Numbered from the stretch's first letter, positions 42,729 to 55,139 are shown. The stretch: 64,000 nt of DNA from Citricoccus sp. SGAir0253 (GCF_005877055.1 NZ_CP039424.1:1240001-1304000); one strand, 5' to 3'. Notes: generated by a model from the sequence alone, not told the origin. Numbers and translations are program-made.

Positions 42729-45320
42729 ATGCGCATCCCGCTGTCATGGCTCCGTGAATACGCGCAGGTCCCGGCGGACGCCACCGCCGAGGACGTCATG
42801 GCCGACCTGGTGAGGGTCGGGCTCGAGGAGGAGGACGTCCACCGTCCGCTGGACGGGCTCTCCGGGCCGATCGTCGTCGGCGAGGTCCTGGAGATGGTCC
42901 CCGAGCCGCAGTCCAACGGCAAGACCATCAACTGGTGCCAGGTCCGGGTGGCCCCCGAGGGCGCCCCCCAGCCGCTCACCGGGGAGGGCATCGACCCCTC
43001 CGGCGTCCAGGGCATCGTGTGCGGCGCCCACAACTTCCAGGTGGGGGACAAGGTCATCGTGACCCTGCCCGGTGCCGTGCTGCCCGGGGACTTCCGGATC
43101 TCCCCGCGCAGCACCTACGGCCACGTCTCGGCCGGCATGATCGCCTCCGCGCGTGAGCTCGGCCTCGGCGAGGACCACGACGGCATCATCGTGCTCTCGC
43201 GCCTGGGCTTCTCCCCGGAGAACGGCAACGACCCCGAGCCGGGCACCGACGTGGTCGAGCTGCTGCACCTGGACGACGAGGCCGCCGAGATCAACGTCAC
43301 CCCGGACCGCGGCTACGCCTTCTCCATCCGTGGGGTGGCCCGCGAGTACGCCCACGCCACGGGCACCGCGTTCACCGACCCGGCCTCCCTCGTCACCGTC
43401 CCCGAGGCCGACGGCGCCGGGTACCCGGTGCGGCTCGAGGACGGGTCCCCGATCTACGGCGTGCCCGGCTGCGACCGCTTCGTGGCCCGCACGGTCACCG
43501 GGATCGACCCCACCCGCCCCACCCCGCCGTGGATGAGCGCGCGGCTGCGCCTGGCCGGCATGCGCTCGATCTCGCTCGTGGTGGACATCTCCAACTACGT
43601 CATGTGGGAGCTCGGCCAGCCGCTGCACTTCTACGACGCGGACACCCTGCGCGGGGACATCGTGGTGCGCCGTGCCCGCGAGGGCGAGCGGCTGACCACG
43701 CTGGACGGCAAGGACCGCGCCCTGTCCGGCGAGGACCTGCTCATCACCGACGACCGCGGGCCCATCGGCCTGGCCGGCGTGATGGGCGGTGGCGAGACCG
43801 AGGTCTCGGACACCACCACCACCGTGCTGATCGAGTCGGCCCACTTCGACCCGGTGTCCATGGGCCGCACCCGGCGCCGCCACCGGCTGCCCTCCGAGGC
43901 CTCGAAGCGCAACGAGCGGGGCGTGGACTGGGAGGTCGCCGACGAGGCCGCCGAGCGCGCCGTGCAGCTGCTCGTCGAGCTCGCCGGGGGCACCCCGGCG
44001 CCCGGCATCACGGACGTCGGCACGCGGCCGGCGCCGACCGTCGTCGAGCTGCCCGCCTCCTTCCCCTCCGCCCTCATGGGCGTGGAGTACACCGAGGAGC
44101 AGGTCGAGCGCACCCTCACCGACCTCGGCGCCACCGTGGAGAAGGGGACCGACGCCGGCTCCGGCGGGACGGTCTTCACCGTCACCGCCCCGTCCTGGCG
44201 CACGGACCTGCGGATCCGCGAGGACCTCGTCGAGGAGGTCGGCCGGCTCGTCGGCTACGAGCACATCCCCTCCACCGTCCCGGTGGCCCCGGCCGGCCGC
44301 GGCCTGACCCGCTCCCAGGCGGCCCGCCGCCGGGTGTCCCAGGGCCTGGCGGACGCCGGGCTCACCGAGGTGCTGGCCTACCCGTTCGTCTCCGCCGCGC
44401 AGAACCGCCTCTTCGGCTCGGCCACCGCCGAGGAGGCCGGGGACCAGCGCATGGTGCACCTGGCCAACCCGATCTCCGCGGAGTTCGGCTACCTGCGCAC
44501 CTCGCTGCTGCCGGGGCTGCTGGAGATCGCCCGGCGCAACCACTCCCGCGGCTTCCGCGACCTGGCCCTGTACGAGACCGGCCTCGTGTTCCTGCCCGGC
44601 CAGACGCTGGGCAGCGCGACGATCCCGCCGCTGGGCGTGCGGCCCTCGGACGAGGTGCTGGCCGAGCTCGGCGCCGGCATCCCGGACCAGCCGCGCCACG
44701 TGGCCGCCGTCCTGACCGGCCACGACTCCGCGCCCGGGCCGGGCCACGCGCCGCGCGCGTGGGACTGGCAGGACGCCCTGGGCGCCGCCCTGGACGTGGC
44801 GGACCTCCTGGGCGTGGAGCTGGAGGTCGCCCAGGGGCGGCACCAGGCCTTCCACCCGGGCCGCACTGCCGAGCTGCGGCTGGCCGGTGGGGCGAGGACC
44901 GTGGTCGGGTACGCCGGCGAGCTGCTGCCGAAGTGGCTCGAGGAGCACGACCTGCCGGCCCGCACCGTGGCCGCCGAGCTGGACCTGGACGCGCTGATCG
45001 CCGCGGCCCCCGAGGTGGTCGTCGCCGCGCCGCTGTCCACCTTCCCGCCCACCAGCCAGGACGTGGCCCTCGTGGTGGACGCCGACGTGGTGGCCGGGGA
45101 CGTGCTGGACACCCTGCGCGAGGGCGCCGGGGAGCTGCTGGAGGACATCGCCCTGTTCGACGTCTATGCGGGCCAGGGGGTGCCGGAGGGGCGGAAGTCG
45201 CTCGCGTTCTCCCTGCGCTTCCGCGCCCCGGACCGGACGCTCACCGCGGACGAGGCCTCCGAGGCGCGCGGCGCGGCGACCGCGCTGGCCGCCGAGCGCC
45301 ACGGCGCGGTCCGGCGCTGA
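42729..45320 (+). CDS. pheT: Phenylalanyl-tRNA synthetase beta subunit
   Basis: 863 residues. Domain order as expected: MRIPLSWLREYAQVP start, the tRNA-binding EMAP-like domain (about 40-160; VCGAHNFQVGDKVIVTLPGA), the B3/4 editing domain (RLRLAGMRSISLVVDISNYV), B5 (LPASFPSALMGVEYTEEQVE), the catalytic-like core (LANPISAEFGYLRTSLLPGL) and the C-terminal ferredoxin-like anticodon-binding domain (APLSTFPPTSQDVALVVDAD, RSLAFSLRFRAPDRTLTADE-like end). The editing domain hydrolyses mischarged Tyr-tRNA. Co-transcribed with pheS; a phosphopantetheinyl transferase gene starts 18 nt downstream. Confidence 0.97.
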   Translation: MRIPLSWLREYAQVPADATAEDVMADLVRVGLEEEDVHRPLDGLSGPIVVGEVLEMVPEPQSNGKTINWCQVRVAPEGAPQPLTGEGIDPSGVQGIVCGAHNFQVGDKVIVTLPGAVLPGDFRISPRSTYGHVSAGMIASARELGLGEDHDGIIVLSRLGFSPENGNDPEPGTDVVELLHLDDEAAEINVTPDRGYAFSIRGVAREYAHATGTAFTDPASLVTVPEADGAGYPVRLEDGSPIYGVPGCDRFVARTVTGIDPTRPTPPWMSARLRLAGMRSISLVVDISNYVMWELGQPLHFYDADTLRGDIVVRRAREGERLTTLDGKDRALSGEDLLITDDRGPIGLAGVMGGGETEVSDTTTTVLIESAHFDPVSMGRTRRRHRLPSEASKRNERGVDWEVADEAAERAVQLLVELAGGTPAPGITDVGTRPAPTVVELPASFPSALMGVEYTEEQVERTLTDLGATVEKGTDAGSGGTVFTVTAPSWRTDLRIREDLVEEVGRLVGYEHIPSTVPVAPAGRGLTRSQAARRRVSQGLADAGLTEVLAYPFVSAAQNRLFGSATAEEAGDQRMVHLANPISAEFGYLRTSLLPGLLEIARRNHSRGFRDLALYETGLVFLPGQTLGSATIPPLGVRPSDEVLAELGAGIPDQPRHVAAVLTGHDSAPGPGHAPRAWDWQDALGAALDVADLLGVELEVAQGRHQAFHPGRTAELRLAGGARTVVGYAGELLPKWLEEHDLPARTVAAELDLDALIAAAPEVVVAAPLSTFPPTSQDVALVVDADVVAGDVLDTLREGAGELLEDIALFDVYAGQGVPEGRKSLAFSLRFRAPDRTLTADEASEARGAATALAAERHGAVRR

Positions 45321-45338
45321 GCCGGCGGGGCCGACGTC

Positions 45339-45995
45339 GTGGACCAGCCGGGGTGGCACGTGGTGGTCACCGGCCCGCGGGCCGGTGACCAGCGCCGCGA
45401 GGCCCTGGACTTCCTGGCGGTGGCCCTCGGCCACCGGCCCGGCACCTTCGAGGTGACCCACCGCTGCCCGCGGTGCGGCTCCGCCGAGCACGGCGTCCCG
45501 GCGCTGGAGTACAGCCGGCTGGCCCGACGGCGGCGCGGCCCGGACGCCGTGGACCCGGACCGGGTGCTGCCGGCCGTGAGCTTCAGCCGGTGCCGCGGGT
45601 GGCTCGCCACCGCGTGGGCGGACGAGGCCGCGACGGCCGCCGGCTGGCACGTGGGGGTGGACCTCGAGGACGCCGCCGCCCCGGCCTTCGCCGAGGGCGA
45701 GGGGATGCCGGGCGTCGGGTACTCCGCGGAGGAGGAGGCGCTGGTCGGCGCCCTGGAGGAGCACGAGCGCCCCGGCGTGCGCTGCCTGCTGTGGTGCGCC
45801 AAGGAGGCCCTCGTCAAGGCCCGGGGGACCGGCTTCACCGCCGACCCGGCCGACGTGGCCGTCACCGTCCCCGGGCGGTTGCGGCTCGCCGTGCCCGGGG
45901 CGCCGGGGGCCGTCGTCGTGACGGACCGGGACTGGCCCGGGGGGCCCGCGCCCGAGCACCTGCTCGGCGCCGTCGTCCTGCTGCCCCCGGCCTAG
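45339..45995 (+). CDS. 4'-phosphopantetheinyl transferase (Sfp/EntD superfamily)
   Basis: 218 residues. Transfers phosphopantetheine from CoA to a carrier-protein serine. Seen: HRCPRCGSAEHG at 41-52 (the usual N-domain Cys cluster), AVSFSRCRGWLATAWA at 79-94 (CoA-binding strand), the Mg-binding GVDLED at 106-111 and WCAKEALVKARG at 152-163 (WxxKEAxxK). GTG 45339 lies 18 nt after pheT. The nearest carrier protein is the T domain of the convergent NRPS-like gene, so this is probably its activating enzyme. Its TAG stop overlaps the TAG of the M1 peptidase gene on the other strand within one CTAG. Confidence 0.9.
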   Translation: MDQPGWHVVVTGPRAGDQRREALDFLAVALGHRPGTFEVTHRCPRCGSAEHGVPALEYSRLARRRRGPDAVDPDRVLPAVSFSRCRGWLATAWADEAATAAGWHVGVDLEDAAAPAFAEGEGMPGVGYSAEEEALVGALEEHERPGVRCLLWCAKEALVKARGTGFTADPADVAVTVPGRLRLAVPGAPGAVVVTDRDWPGGPAPEHLLGAVVLLPPA

Positions 45996-47407
45996 CGGGG
46001 CGCGACGGCGGCCCGCCGGGCGGCGGGGAGGGCCGGCAGGGCCGTCTCGAACAGCCACGGGTGCAGGACGCGCGTGGCGTGGCCGGCCGCCAGGCCCGCG
46101 GCCTCCGCGTGCCGGTCGGCGTGGGCCAGGAACGTGCCGGTGTCCACGGTGCCGTGCCGGTGGGCCGCGACCCAGTCCCGCAGCAGGCCGCCGAAGGCCT
46201 CCGCCCCCAGCTCCTGGCGCAGGGCGAACAGCGCGAGCGCGCCGCGCTTGTAGATCCGGTCGTCGAACATCAGCTCCGGTCCGGGGTCCGCCACCAGGAG
46301 GTCCTGGTCCTGGGCGGCCAGCCCGCGCCACGCGGTGCGGGCGTAGGACTCCAGTGCGGCCCGGCCGGACTCGGCACCCCACAGCCACTCGCTGTAGCAG
46401 GCGAAGCCCTCGTGCAGCCAGATGTCCCGCCACCGGCGCAGGGTCAGCGCGTTGCCGAACCACTGGTGGGCCAGCTCGTGGGCCACCAGCCGTTCGGCGG
46501 GCCACGACCCGGTGAGGTGGTTGGAGCCGAAGATGGACAGCGAGGCGGCCTCGAGCGGGATCTCCAGGGCGTCGTCCGTGACCACGGCCGTGTACCGGGC
46601 GAAGGGGTAGGGGCCGAAGGCGCGGCTGAAGCACGCCATCATCGCCGTCTGCACGCCGAGGACCTCCTGGGCGCGGTCCTGCAGGGCGCGGGAGACCGCC
46701 AGGAACACGGGTGCGGTGCCCTCCGCCGCCGGGTGCGCGGGGGAGGGGTGCCCCTGCGGGGCGTCGTCCGGCACGGCGACGAGCTGGTAGCGGCCGATCT
46801 GCAGGGTGACGAGGTAGCTGGGGGCCGGGTCGCGCAGCTCCCAGCTCCACTCCTCGCGGGAGGACCGCCGCCGGTGGCCCGTGGGCAGCCCGTTGCACAC
46901 GGGCAGGTAGCCGGCGTCCGTGGTGACGGTGAGGTGGTAGGTCGACTTCACCGAGGGATGGTCCACGCACGGGAACCACGTGGAGGCCCCGTGGGGCTGG
47001 CCGGCCACCAGCACGCCGTCGGCCAGCTCCTCCCAGCCGATCTCTCCCCACGCCCCCTGCCGCAGGGACGGGACCCCCGCGTAGGTGACGTCCAGGACCA
47101 GGTCCGCGCCGGCGTCGAGCGTCACCGCGAGGTCCACGACGAGCCGCCCGCGGCGGGCCGAGGACCGGGCGACCTTCACGGGGCGCCCGGCGCCGGTGGC
47201 CGTGACCTTGGAGACGGAGAGCCCGTGCAGGTCCAGCGTGATGCGCCGGGTCCGGTGCAGCACGGTGCCCTCCAGCCGGGCCCGGCCGGCCACCCGGTTG
47301 GCGGCCAGCTTCACCTCCAGCTGCAAGTCGTAGTGGGCCACGGTGAAGTCGGGCGTCCCCGTCTCCGGGAGGTAGGGGTCCGGGATGGCCGGTCGGTCGT
47401 CGCTCAC
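45992..47407 (-). CDS. M1-family zinc metallopeptidase
   Basis: 471 residues, a short M1 enzyme lacking the long C-terminal helical domain. N-terminal beta domain (about 15-200; DFTVAHYDLQLEVKLAANRV, GASTWFPCVDHPSVKSTYHL), then the thermolysin-like domain with H310-E311-L-A-H314 in VAHELAHQWFGNALTL and the third zinc ligand E333 in WLHEGFACYSEW. The classic GAMEN substrate loop is not recognisable; ALEIPLEAASLSIFG occupies its place. No signal peptide. GTG 47407 overlaps the NRPS stop (GTGA), so it is translated after the synthetase and probably acts on the same product, for example trimming or degrading it. A housekeeping aminopeptidase role is the alternative. Confidence 0.9.
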   Translation of the reverse strand: MSDDRPAIPDPYLPETGTPDFTVAHYDLQLEVKLAANRVAGRARLEGTVLHRTRRITLDLHGLSVSKVTATGAGRPVKVARSSARRGRLVVDLAVTLDAGADLVLDVTYAGVPSLRQGAWGEIGWEELADGVLVAGQPHGASTWFPCVDHPSVKSTYHLTVTTDAGYLPVCNGLPTGHRRRSSREEWSWELRDPAPSYLVTLQIGRYQLVAVPDDAPQGHPSPAHPAAEGTAPVFLAVSRALQDRAQEVLGVQTAMMACFSRAFGPYPFARYTAVVTDDALEIPLEAASLSIFGSNHLTGSWPAERLVAHELAHQWFGNALTLRRWRDIWLHEGFACYSEWLWGAESGRAALESYARTAWRGLAAQDQDLLVADPGPELMFDDRIYKRGALALFALRQELGAEAFGGLLRDWVAAHRHGTVDTGTFLAHADRHAEAAGLAAGHATRVLHPWLFETALPALPAARRAAVAPR

Positions 47408-50400
47408 GCTCGGTCCTGCTCCTTCTCCGCCGTGGTGGCGGGTGTGCCGGGGGTCGCCCGGATGGCGGTGGCGGCCGGGGCCGCGGGGTTCGCGGGGGTC
47501 GCCGGGGCCTGCCGAGCGGACTCCCGGGCCTCCCGGTCCGCCGCCTCCCGGTCCGCCGCCTCCCGTGCCGATGCCTCCCGGGCCGATGCCTCCCGGGCAG
47601 CCGCCCGCTGGGCCTCCTCGGCCTCCCGGGCCTCCTGCGCGGCCTGCGCCGCCTTGGCCTCCCGCCGCTCCAGGCGGGCGATCGCCGCGGCGCGGCCCTT
47701 GACCTTCGGACCCTTCCACGGGGCCACGGGGTTGCCGATCCACCACGTGTGGCCCGGCACCGTCTCGCCGCGCATCACGAGCGACCCGGCGCCCACCGTG
47801 CCCCCCTCGCCGATCGAGGCGGCGGGCAGGATCACGGAGTTGGGGCCGAGCGTGGCCCCGGCACCGAGCTCCACGGCATCGATCGACATGACGCGGTCGT
47901 GGAACAGGTGCGTCTGCACCACGCAGCCGCGGTTCACCGTGGCGGAGTCCCCGAGGGTGACGAGGTCCGCCTCGGGCAGCCAGTAGGACTCGCACCACAC
48001 GCCGTGCCCGATCCGCGCGCCCAGGGCGCGCAGCCACCACACGAGGGAGGGCGTGCCGGAGGCCAGCCGGCCGAACCACGGGGCCGAGACCATCTCCACG
48101 AAGGTGTCCACCACCTCGTTGCGCCAGATGAACGAGCTCCACAGCGGGTGCTCGCCGGCCTCGATGCGCCCGACGAGGGCCTTCTTGGCCAGCACGGAGG
48201 ACCCGGCCGCGAGGGCCCCGGCGGCCAGGAGCACGGCGCCGCCGAGCAGCGCGGCGAGCCACCAGCCGCCCGGGCCGGCGCCCTCGGCCGCGCCGCCGCC
48301 GAGGTGGGCCAGCGCCTCCAGGGCCACGGCCACGAGCAGCGCGATCACCGTGGAGACCCACACGGGGACGGCGCGCAGCAGCTCCCACGCCGTGCGGGCG
48401 CGCTTGAGCGCCCTGGACGGGGCGTAGGTCACGGCGTCCGCGGACTCCACCTCGGTGCGGCGCAGGCGCACCGGCGGGGAGCCCAGCCAGGAGGAGCCGG
48501 CCTTGGTCCGGCGCGGGCTCGAGGAGAGCACGGCCACGAGGGAGTTCTTGGACAGCTTGCGGCCGGCGGCCACCATGCCGGAGTTGCCCACGAAGGACTT
48601 CCGGCCCACCTTGGCCGGTGCCACGTACATCCAGCCGCGCTGCAGCTCGTAGGAGCCCACCATGGTGTCGTCGGCCAGGAAGGCGTCGTCGCCCACCTGG
48701 GTCAGGGCCGGCTGCAGGATGACGGTGGAGGCCTCGACGTTCCTGCCGACCTCGGCGCCGAGCCAGCGCAGCCACGTGGGCGTGAACCGGGAGGCGTAGA
48801 GCGGGAAGAGCAGGTCCCGCGCGGTGTCCAGCACGCGCTCGGTGGCCCACAGCTGCCAGCCGATGCGCGAGCGCACGGCGTGGTGCCCCTCGCGCACGCC
48901 CACGGACATCAGGCGCACGGCGACGACCGTGGAGAGCATGTTCAGCCCGAACCACGCGGCGGCCACGAGGGGGCTGGCCGCCAGCAGCCGCCAGGCCGAG
49001 CCCACGAGGGACTGCGGGGCGGAGCCGGCGCCGCCCGGCTGCCAGTCCGGCCACCACGTCAGGGACCACAGGCCGAGCAGGGCGGCGAGGGCGGCCGAGG
49101 CGAAGGGCAGCAGGGCCAGCACCCCGGAGCCGAGGGCGGACAGGGCGAGCCAGCCCGTGGCCCGCGGCGGGCGGATGTTCGGCCCCGTGTCCTTGGCCTT
49201 GCCGAGGCGCTCGGCCGGGGAGCCGGCGTACTCGAGGCCGTCCTTGGCGCGCCCGGTCACGGTGGAGCCGGGCTGGACCCGGGTGCCGGCGCCCACCGAG
49301 GCACCCGGCATGAGGGTGGACCGCGAGCCGACCACGGCTCCCGGCCCCACGGCGAGCCGTCCGACGTGCACCACGTCCCCGTCGATCCAGTAGCCGGACA
49401 GGTCGACCTCCGGTTCCACGGAGGCCCCGTCGCCGAGCTCGAGGAAGCCCGTCACGGGCGGCACGGAGTGCAGGTCCACGTCCCGGCCGATCCGGGCCCC
49501 GAGCAGCCGCGCGTAGGTGGGCACCCACAGGGCCCCGCCGAGCGAGACGGGATCCACGAGGTCGGCCACGTGCTGGGCCAGCCACAGCCGCAGGTGGACC
49601 CGGCCCGAGCGCGGGTAGGACCCCGGGGCGACCTCGCGCAGCAGCAGCCGGGCCGCCGCCACGGACAGGAGCATCCTCCCCGGCGGGGAGACGAAGACGA
49701 GCCAGGCCGCCGCCACCCACCACCAGGACACCGTCGGGGCGGCCGGCAGGATGCCCCAGGCGGCGGCGACGTTGGACCCGGCGGCCAGGTAGACCACCCA
49801 GCGCATCGCCACGAGGATGAACAACGGGAGGCCCATGAGCGTCTGGAAGACCTGGGCCTTGCGGGTGGTGCGGGCCACGGGGCGCGGCTCGACCGGCTCG
49901 GCCGGGCGCACCGGCCGGCCGTCGTTCCCGGTGACCGCCTCGACGAGGGCACCGGCCCGCGGGTGGGCGTAGACGTCCCGGACGGTCACGGTGGGGTAGC
50001 GGGTGCGCAGGCGCGAGACGAGCTGGGCGGCCGCGAGCGAGCCGCCGCCGGAGGCGAAGAAGTCGCTGTCCAGGTCCTCGGGCGCCGCGCCCAGCACGTC
50101 CGCCCACTGGGCCAGCACCCAGGCGCCGGGCGCGTCCGGGTCCACCGGCAGCCCGGCACCCGGGCCCCCGCCGGCGGGTCCGGCCTGGCCCGGCAGCGGC
50201 CAGGGCAGGGCCGCGCGGTCGACCTTGCCCGAGGTCTTCGTCGGCAGGTCCTCGACGGTCACGAGCCGGGGCACGAGCGCCGCGGGCAGCTCCGCCTCGA
50301 GGCGGGAGCGCAGGTCCTCCAGGTCCGGTGCCGGTCCCGACGGCGGCACCGCCAGGTACCCGATGAGCAGCTGGGTCCCGGCCGGGGTCGTCTTCACGGC

Positions 50401-51672
50401 CGCGGCACCCCCGGCCACGCCGGGCAGGGACTGCAGGGCGGCGTCGACCTCGCCGAGCTCGATCCGGCGCCCGCCGAGCTTGACCTGCTCGTCGGCCCGG
50501 CCGACGAACAGCAGCCCCTCGGGGTCCCACACCACGAGGTCACCGGAGCGGTAGGCCCGGTCCCAGCCCAGGGACGGCAGGGGGGCGTACTTCTCGGCGT
50601 CCTTGGCCGGGTCCAGGTAGCGGGCCAGGCCCACGCCGCCGATGATCAGCTCCCCGGTCTCGCCCTCGGCCACCGGGACGCCGGTGGCCGAGTCCACGAC
50701 GGCGAGGTCCCACCCGTCCAGGGGCAGGCCGATCCGGACCGGGCCGGTCCCGTCCATCCGTGCCGCGCAGGCCACCACGGTGGCCTCCGTGGGGCCGTAG
50801 GTGTTCCACAGCTCGCGGTCGTCCTCGGCCAGGCGGGCCGCCAGCTCCGGCGGGCAGGCCTCGCCGCCGAAGATCAGCAGCCGCACGTTCTCGAGGGCCT
50901 CCGGCGGCCAGAGGGCCGCGAGCGTGGGCACGGTGGAGACCACGTTGACGGACCGGGAGACGAGCCACGGGCCCAGGTCCATGCCGGAGCGGACGAGGGA
51001 CCGGGGGGCCGGGACCAGGCACGCCCCGGAGCGCCAGGCCAGCCACATCTCCTCGCACGAGGCGTCGAAGGCCACGGAGAGCCCGGCCAGCACGCGGTCC
51101 CCCGGCCCGAGCGGGTCGTCCTGGAGGAACAGCCGGGCCTCGGCGTCCACGAACGCGGCGGCGTTGCGGTGGGTGACGGCCACGCCCTTGGGGGTTCCCG
51201 TGGACCCGGAGGTGAAGATGATCCACGCGTCGTCCCCGGGGGCGGCCGGGCGCGGTGCCGGGAACGGCTTGGGCCGGCGCGAGGAGGTCCGCAGCTGCCC
51301 CGATCCGCCGAGGATCCCGGCCACGCGCGCCTCCGAGAACACCAGCCGGGCGCGCTCGTCCGGGTCGTCGGCGTCCACGGGCACGTACGCCGCCCCGATG
51401 TAGAGGGTGGCGAGGATGGAGACGTAGAGCTCCACCGTGCCCGAGGGGATGCGGATGCCGATGCGGTCACCGGCGCCGAGCCCGGCCGCGTGCAGCGCCC
51501 GGCCGACGGCCTTCACCTCGTCCAGCAGCTCGGCGTAGGACAGGACGGTCTCGCCGTCGTCCAGGGCGGGGGCCTCGGGATGCCGCCCGGCGGTCGCCTC
51601 GAGGATGTCCACGAGGGTGCGCACGGGCGGGGCCTGGTGGGCGGCGGGCAGCTGGGGTGGGTGGGGGGACAC
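47404..51672 (-). CDS. Single-module membrane NRPS, Pls/epsilon-polylysine-synthetase-like
   Basis: 1422 residues. Adenylation domain about 17-485: A3 TSGSTGTPKG (154-163), FDASCEEMW with D203, A5 NTYGPTEATV (290-299), A7 YRSGDLV (374-380), A8 GRADEQVKLGGRRIELGEVD (391-410), A10 lysine K473. T domain with carrier Ser545 in FFASGGGSLAA. Then six hydrophobic segments in three pairs (about 607-631/646-675, 839-868/895-922, 1100-1125/1134-1160) separated by three soluble domains with left-handed beta-helix hexapeptides (about 718-820, 965-1045, 1205-1320). This A-T-(TM pair-C-like)x3 layout is that of epsilon-poly-L-lysine synthetase and the NRPS terminal-domain family TIGR02353, which polymerise one amino acid without a thioesterase. 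Tail 1320-1380 is a charged helix. GTG 51672 has a weak ribosome site. Product unproven. Confidence 0.88.
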   Translation of the reverse strand: MSPHPPQLPAAHQAPPVRTLVDILEATAGRHPEAPALDDGETVLSYAELLDEVKAVGRALHAAGLGAGDRIGIRIPSGTVELYVSILATLYIGAAYVPVDADDPDERARLVFSEARVAGILGGSGQLRTSSRRPKPFPAPRPAAPGDDAWIIFTSGSTGTPKGVAVTHRNAAAFVDAEARLFLQDDPLGPGDRVLAGLSVAFDASCEEMWLAWRSGACLVPAPRSLVRSGMDLGPWLVSRSVNVVSTVPTLAALWPPEALENVRLLIFGGEACPPELAARLAEDDRELWNTYGPTEATVVACAARMDGTGPVRIGLPLDGWDLAVVDSATGVPVAEGETGELIIGGVGLARYLDPAKDAEKYAPLPSLGWDRAYRSGDLVVWDPEGLLFVGRADEQVKLGGRRIELGEVDAALQSLPGVAGGAAAVKTTPAGTQLLIGYLAVPPSGPAPDLEDLRSRLEAELPAALVPRLVTVEDLPTKTSGKVDRAALPWPLPGQAGPAGGGPGAGLPVDPDAPGAWVLAQWADVLGAAPEDLDSDFFASGGGSLAAAQLVSRLRTRYPTVTVRDVYAHPRAGALVEAVTGNDGRPVRPAEPVEPRPVARTTRKAQVFQTLMGLPLFILVAMRWVVYLAAGSNVAAAWGILPAAPTVSWWWVAAAWLVFVSPPGRMLLSVAAARLLLREVAPGSYPRSGRVHLRLWLAQHVADLVDPVSLGGALWVPTYARLLGARIGRDVDLHSVPPVTGFLELGDGASVEPEVDLSGYWIDGDVVHVGRLAVGPGAVVGSRSTLMPGASVGAGTRVQPGSTVTGRAKDGLEYAGSPAERLGKAKDTGPNIRPPRATGWLALSALGSGVLALLPFASAALAALLGLWSLTWWPDWQPGGAGSAPQSLVGSAWRLLAASPLVAAAWFGLNMLSTVVAVRLMSVGVREGHHAVRSRIGWQLWATERVLDTARDLLFPLYASRFTPTWLRWLGAEVGRNVEASTVILQPALTQVGDDAFLADDTMVGSYELQRGWMYVAPAKVGRKSFVGNSGMVAAGRKLSKNSLVAVLSSSPRRTKAGSSWLGSPPVRLRRTEVESADAVTYAPSRALKRARTAWELLRAVPVWVSTVIALLVAVALEALAHLGGGAAEGAGPGGWWLAALLGGAVLLAAGALAAGSSVLAKKALVGRIEAGEHPLWSSFIWRNEVVDTFVEMVSAPWFGRLASGTPSLVWWLRALGARIGHGVWCESYWLPEADLVTLGDSATVNRGCVVQTHLFHDRVMSIDAVELGAGATLGPNSVILPAASIGEGGTVGAGSLVMRGETVPGHTWWIGNPVAPWKGPKVKGRAAAIARLERREAKAAQAAQEAREAEEAQRAAAREASAREASAREAADREAADREARESARQAPATPANPAAPAATAIRATPGTPATTAEKEQDRA

Positions 51673-51818
51673 GGTGGGGCGGGCCTACTTCCCTGTCTCG
51701 GCGGGCACGGGGACGCGACGGCAGCGGGCACCGCGAGGCGGGCCGGGACTGCCGGGAATGCGAAAAAGAATGCCTGTCATCCTATCCCGTTTCCCGCCCC
51801 GGCCCCGCGTGGCGACGC

Positions 51819-55139
<3,321 letters not shown>

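Noticed and set aside
41606-42757. Alternative ATG at 41606 opening a 383-codon frame over pheS
   Set aside because: It is in another frame from pheS; the product is Arg/Gly/Pro low-complexity with no aminoacyl-tRNA synthetase motifs.
42744-47051. A 1435-codon minus-strand frame across pheT, the PPTase gene and part of the M1 gene
   Set aside because: Low-complexity product, crosses three real genes, no start signal. Typical high-GC artefact.
51673-51818. IdeR/DtxR-type iron box in the NRPS promoter region (ATAGGATGACAGGCATTC)
   Set aside because: The match to the 19-bp iron box is poor and not symmetrical; siderophore control cannot be claimed. A direct repeat of GCATTC is present but may be chance.
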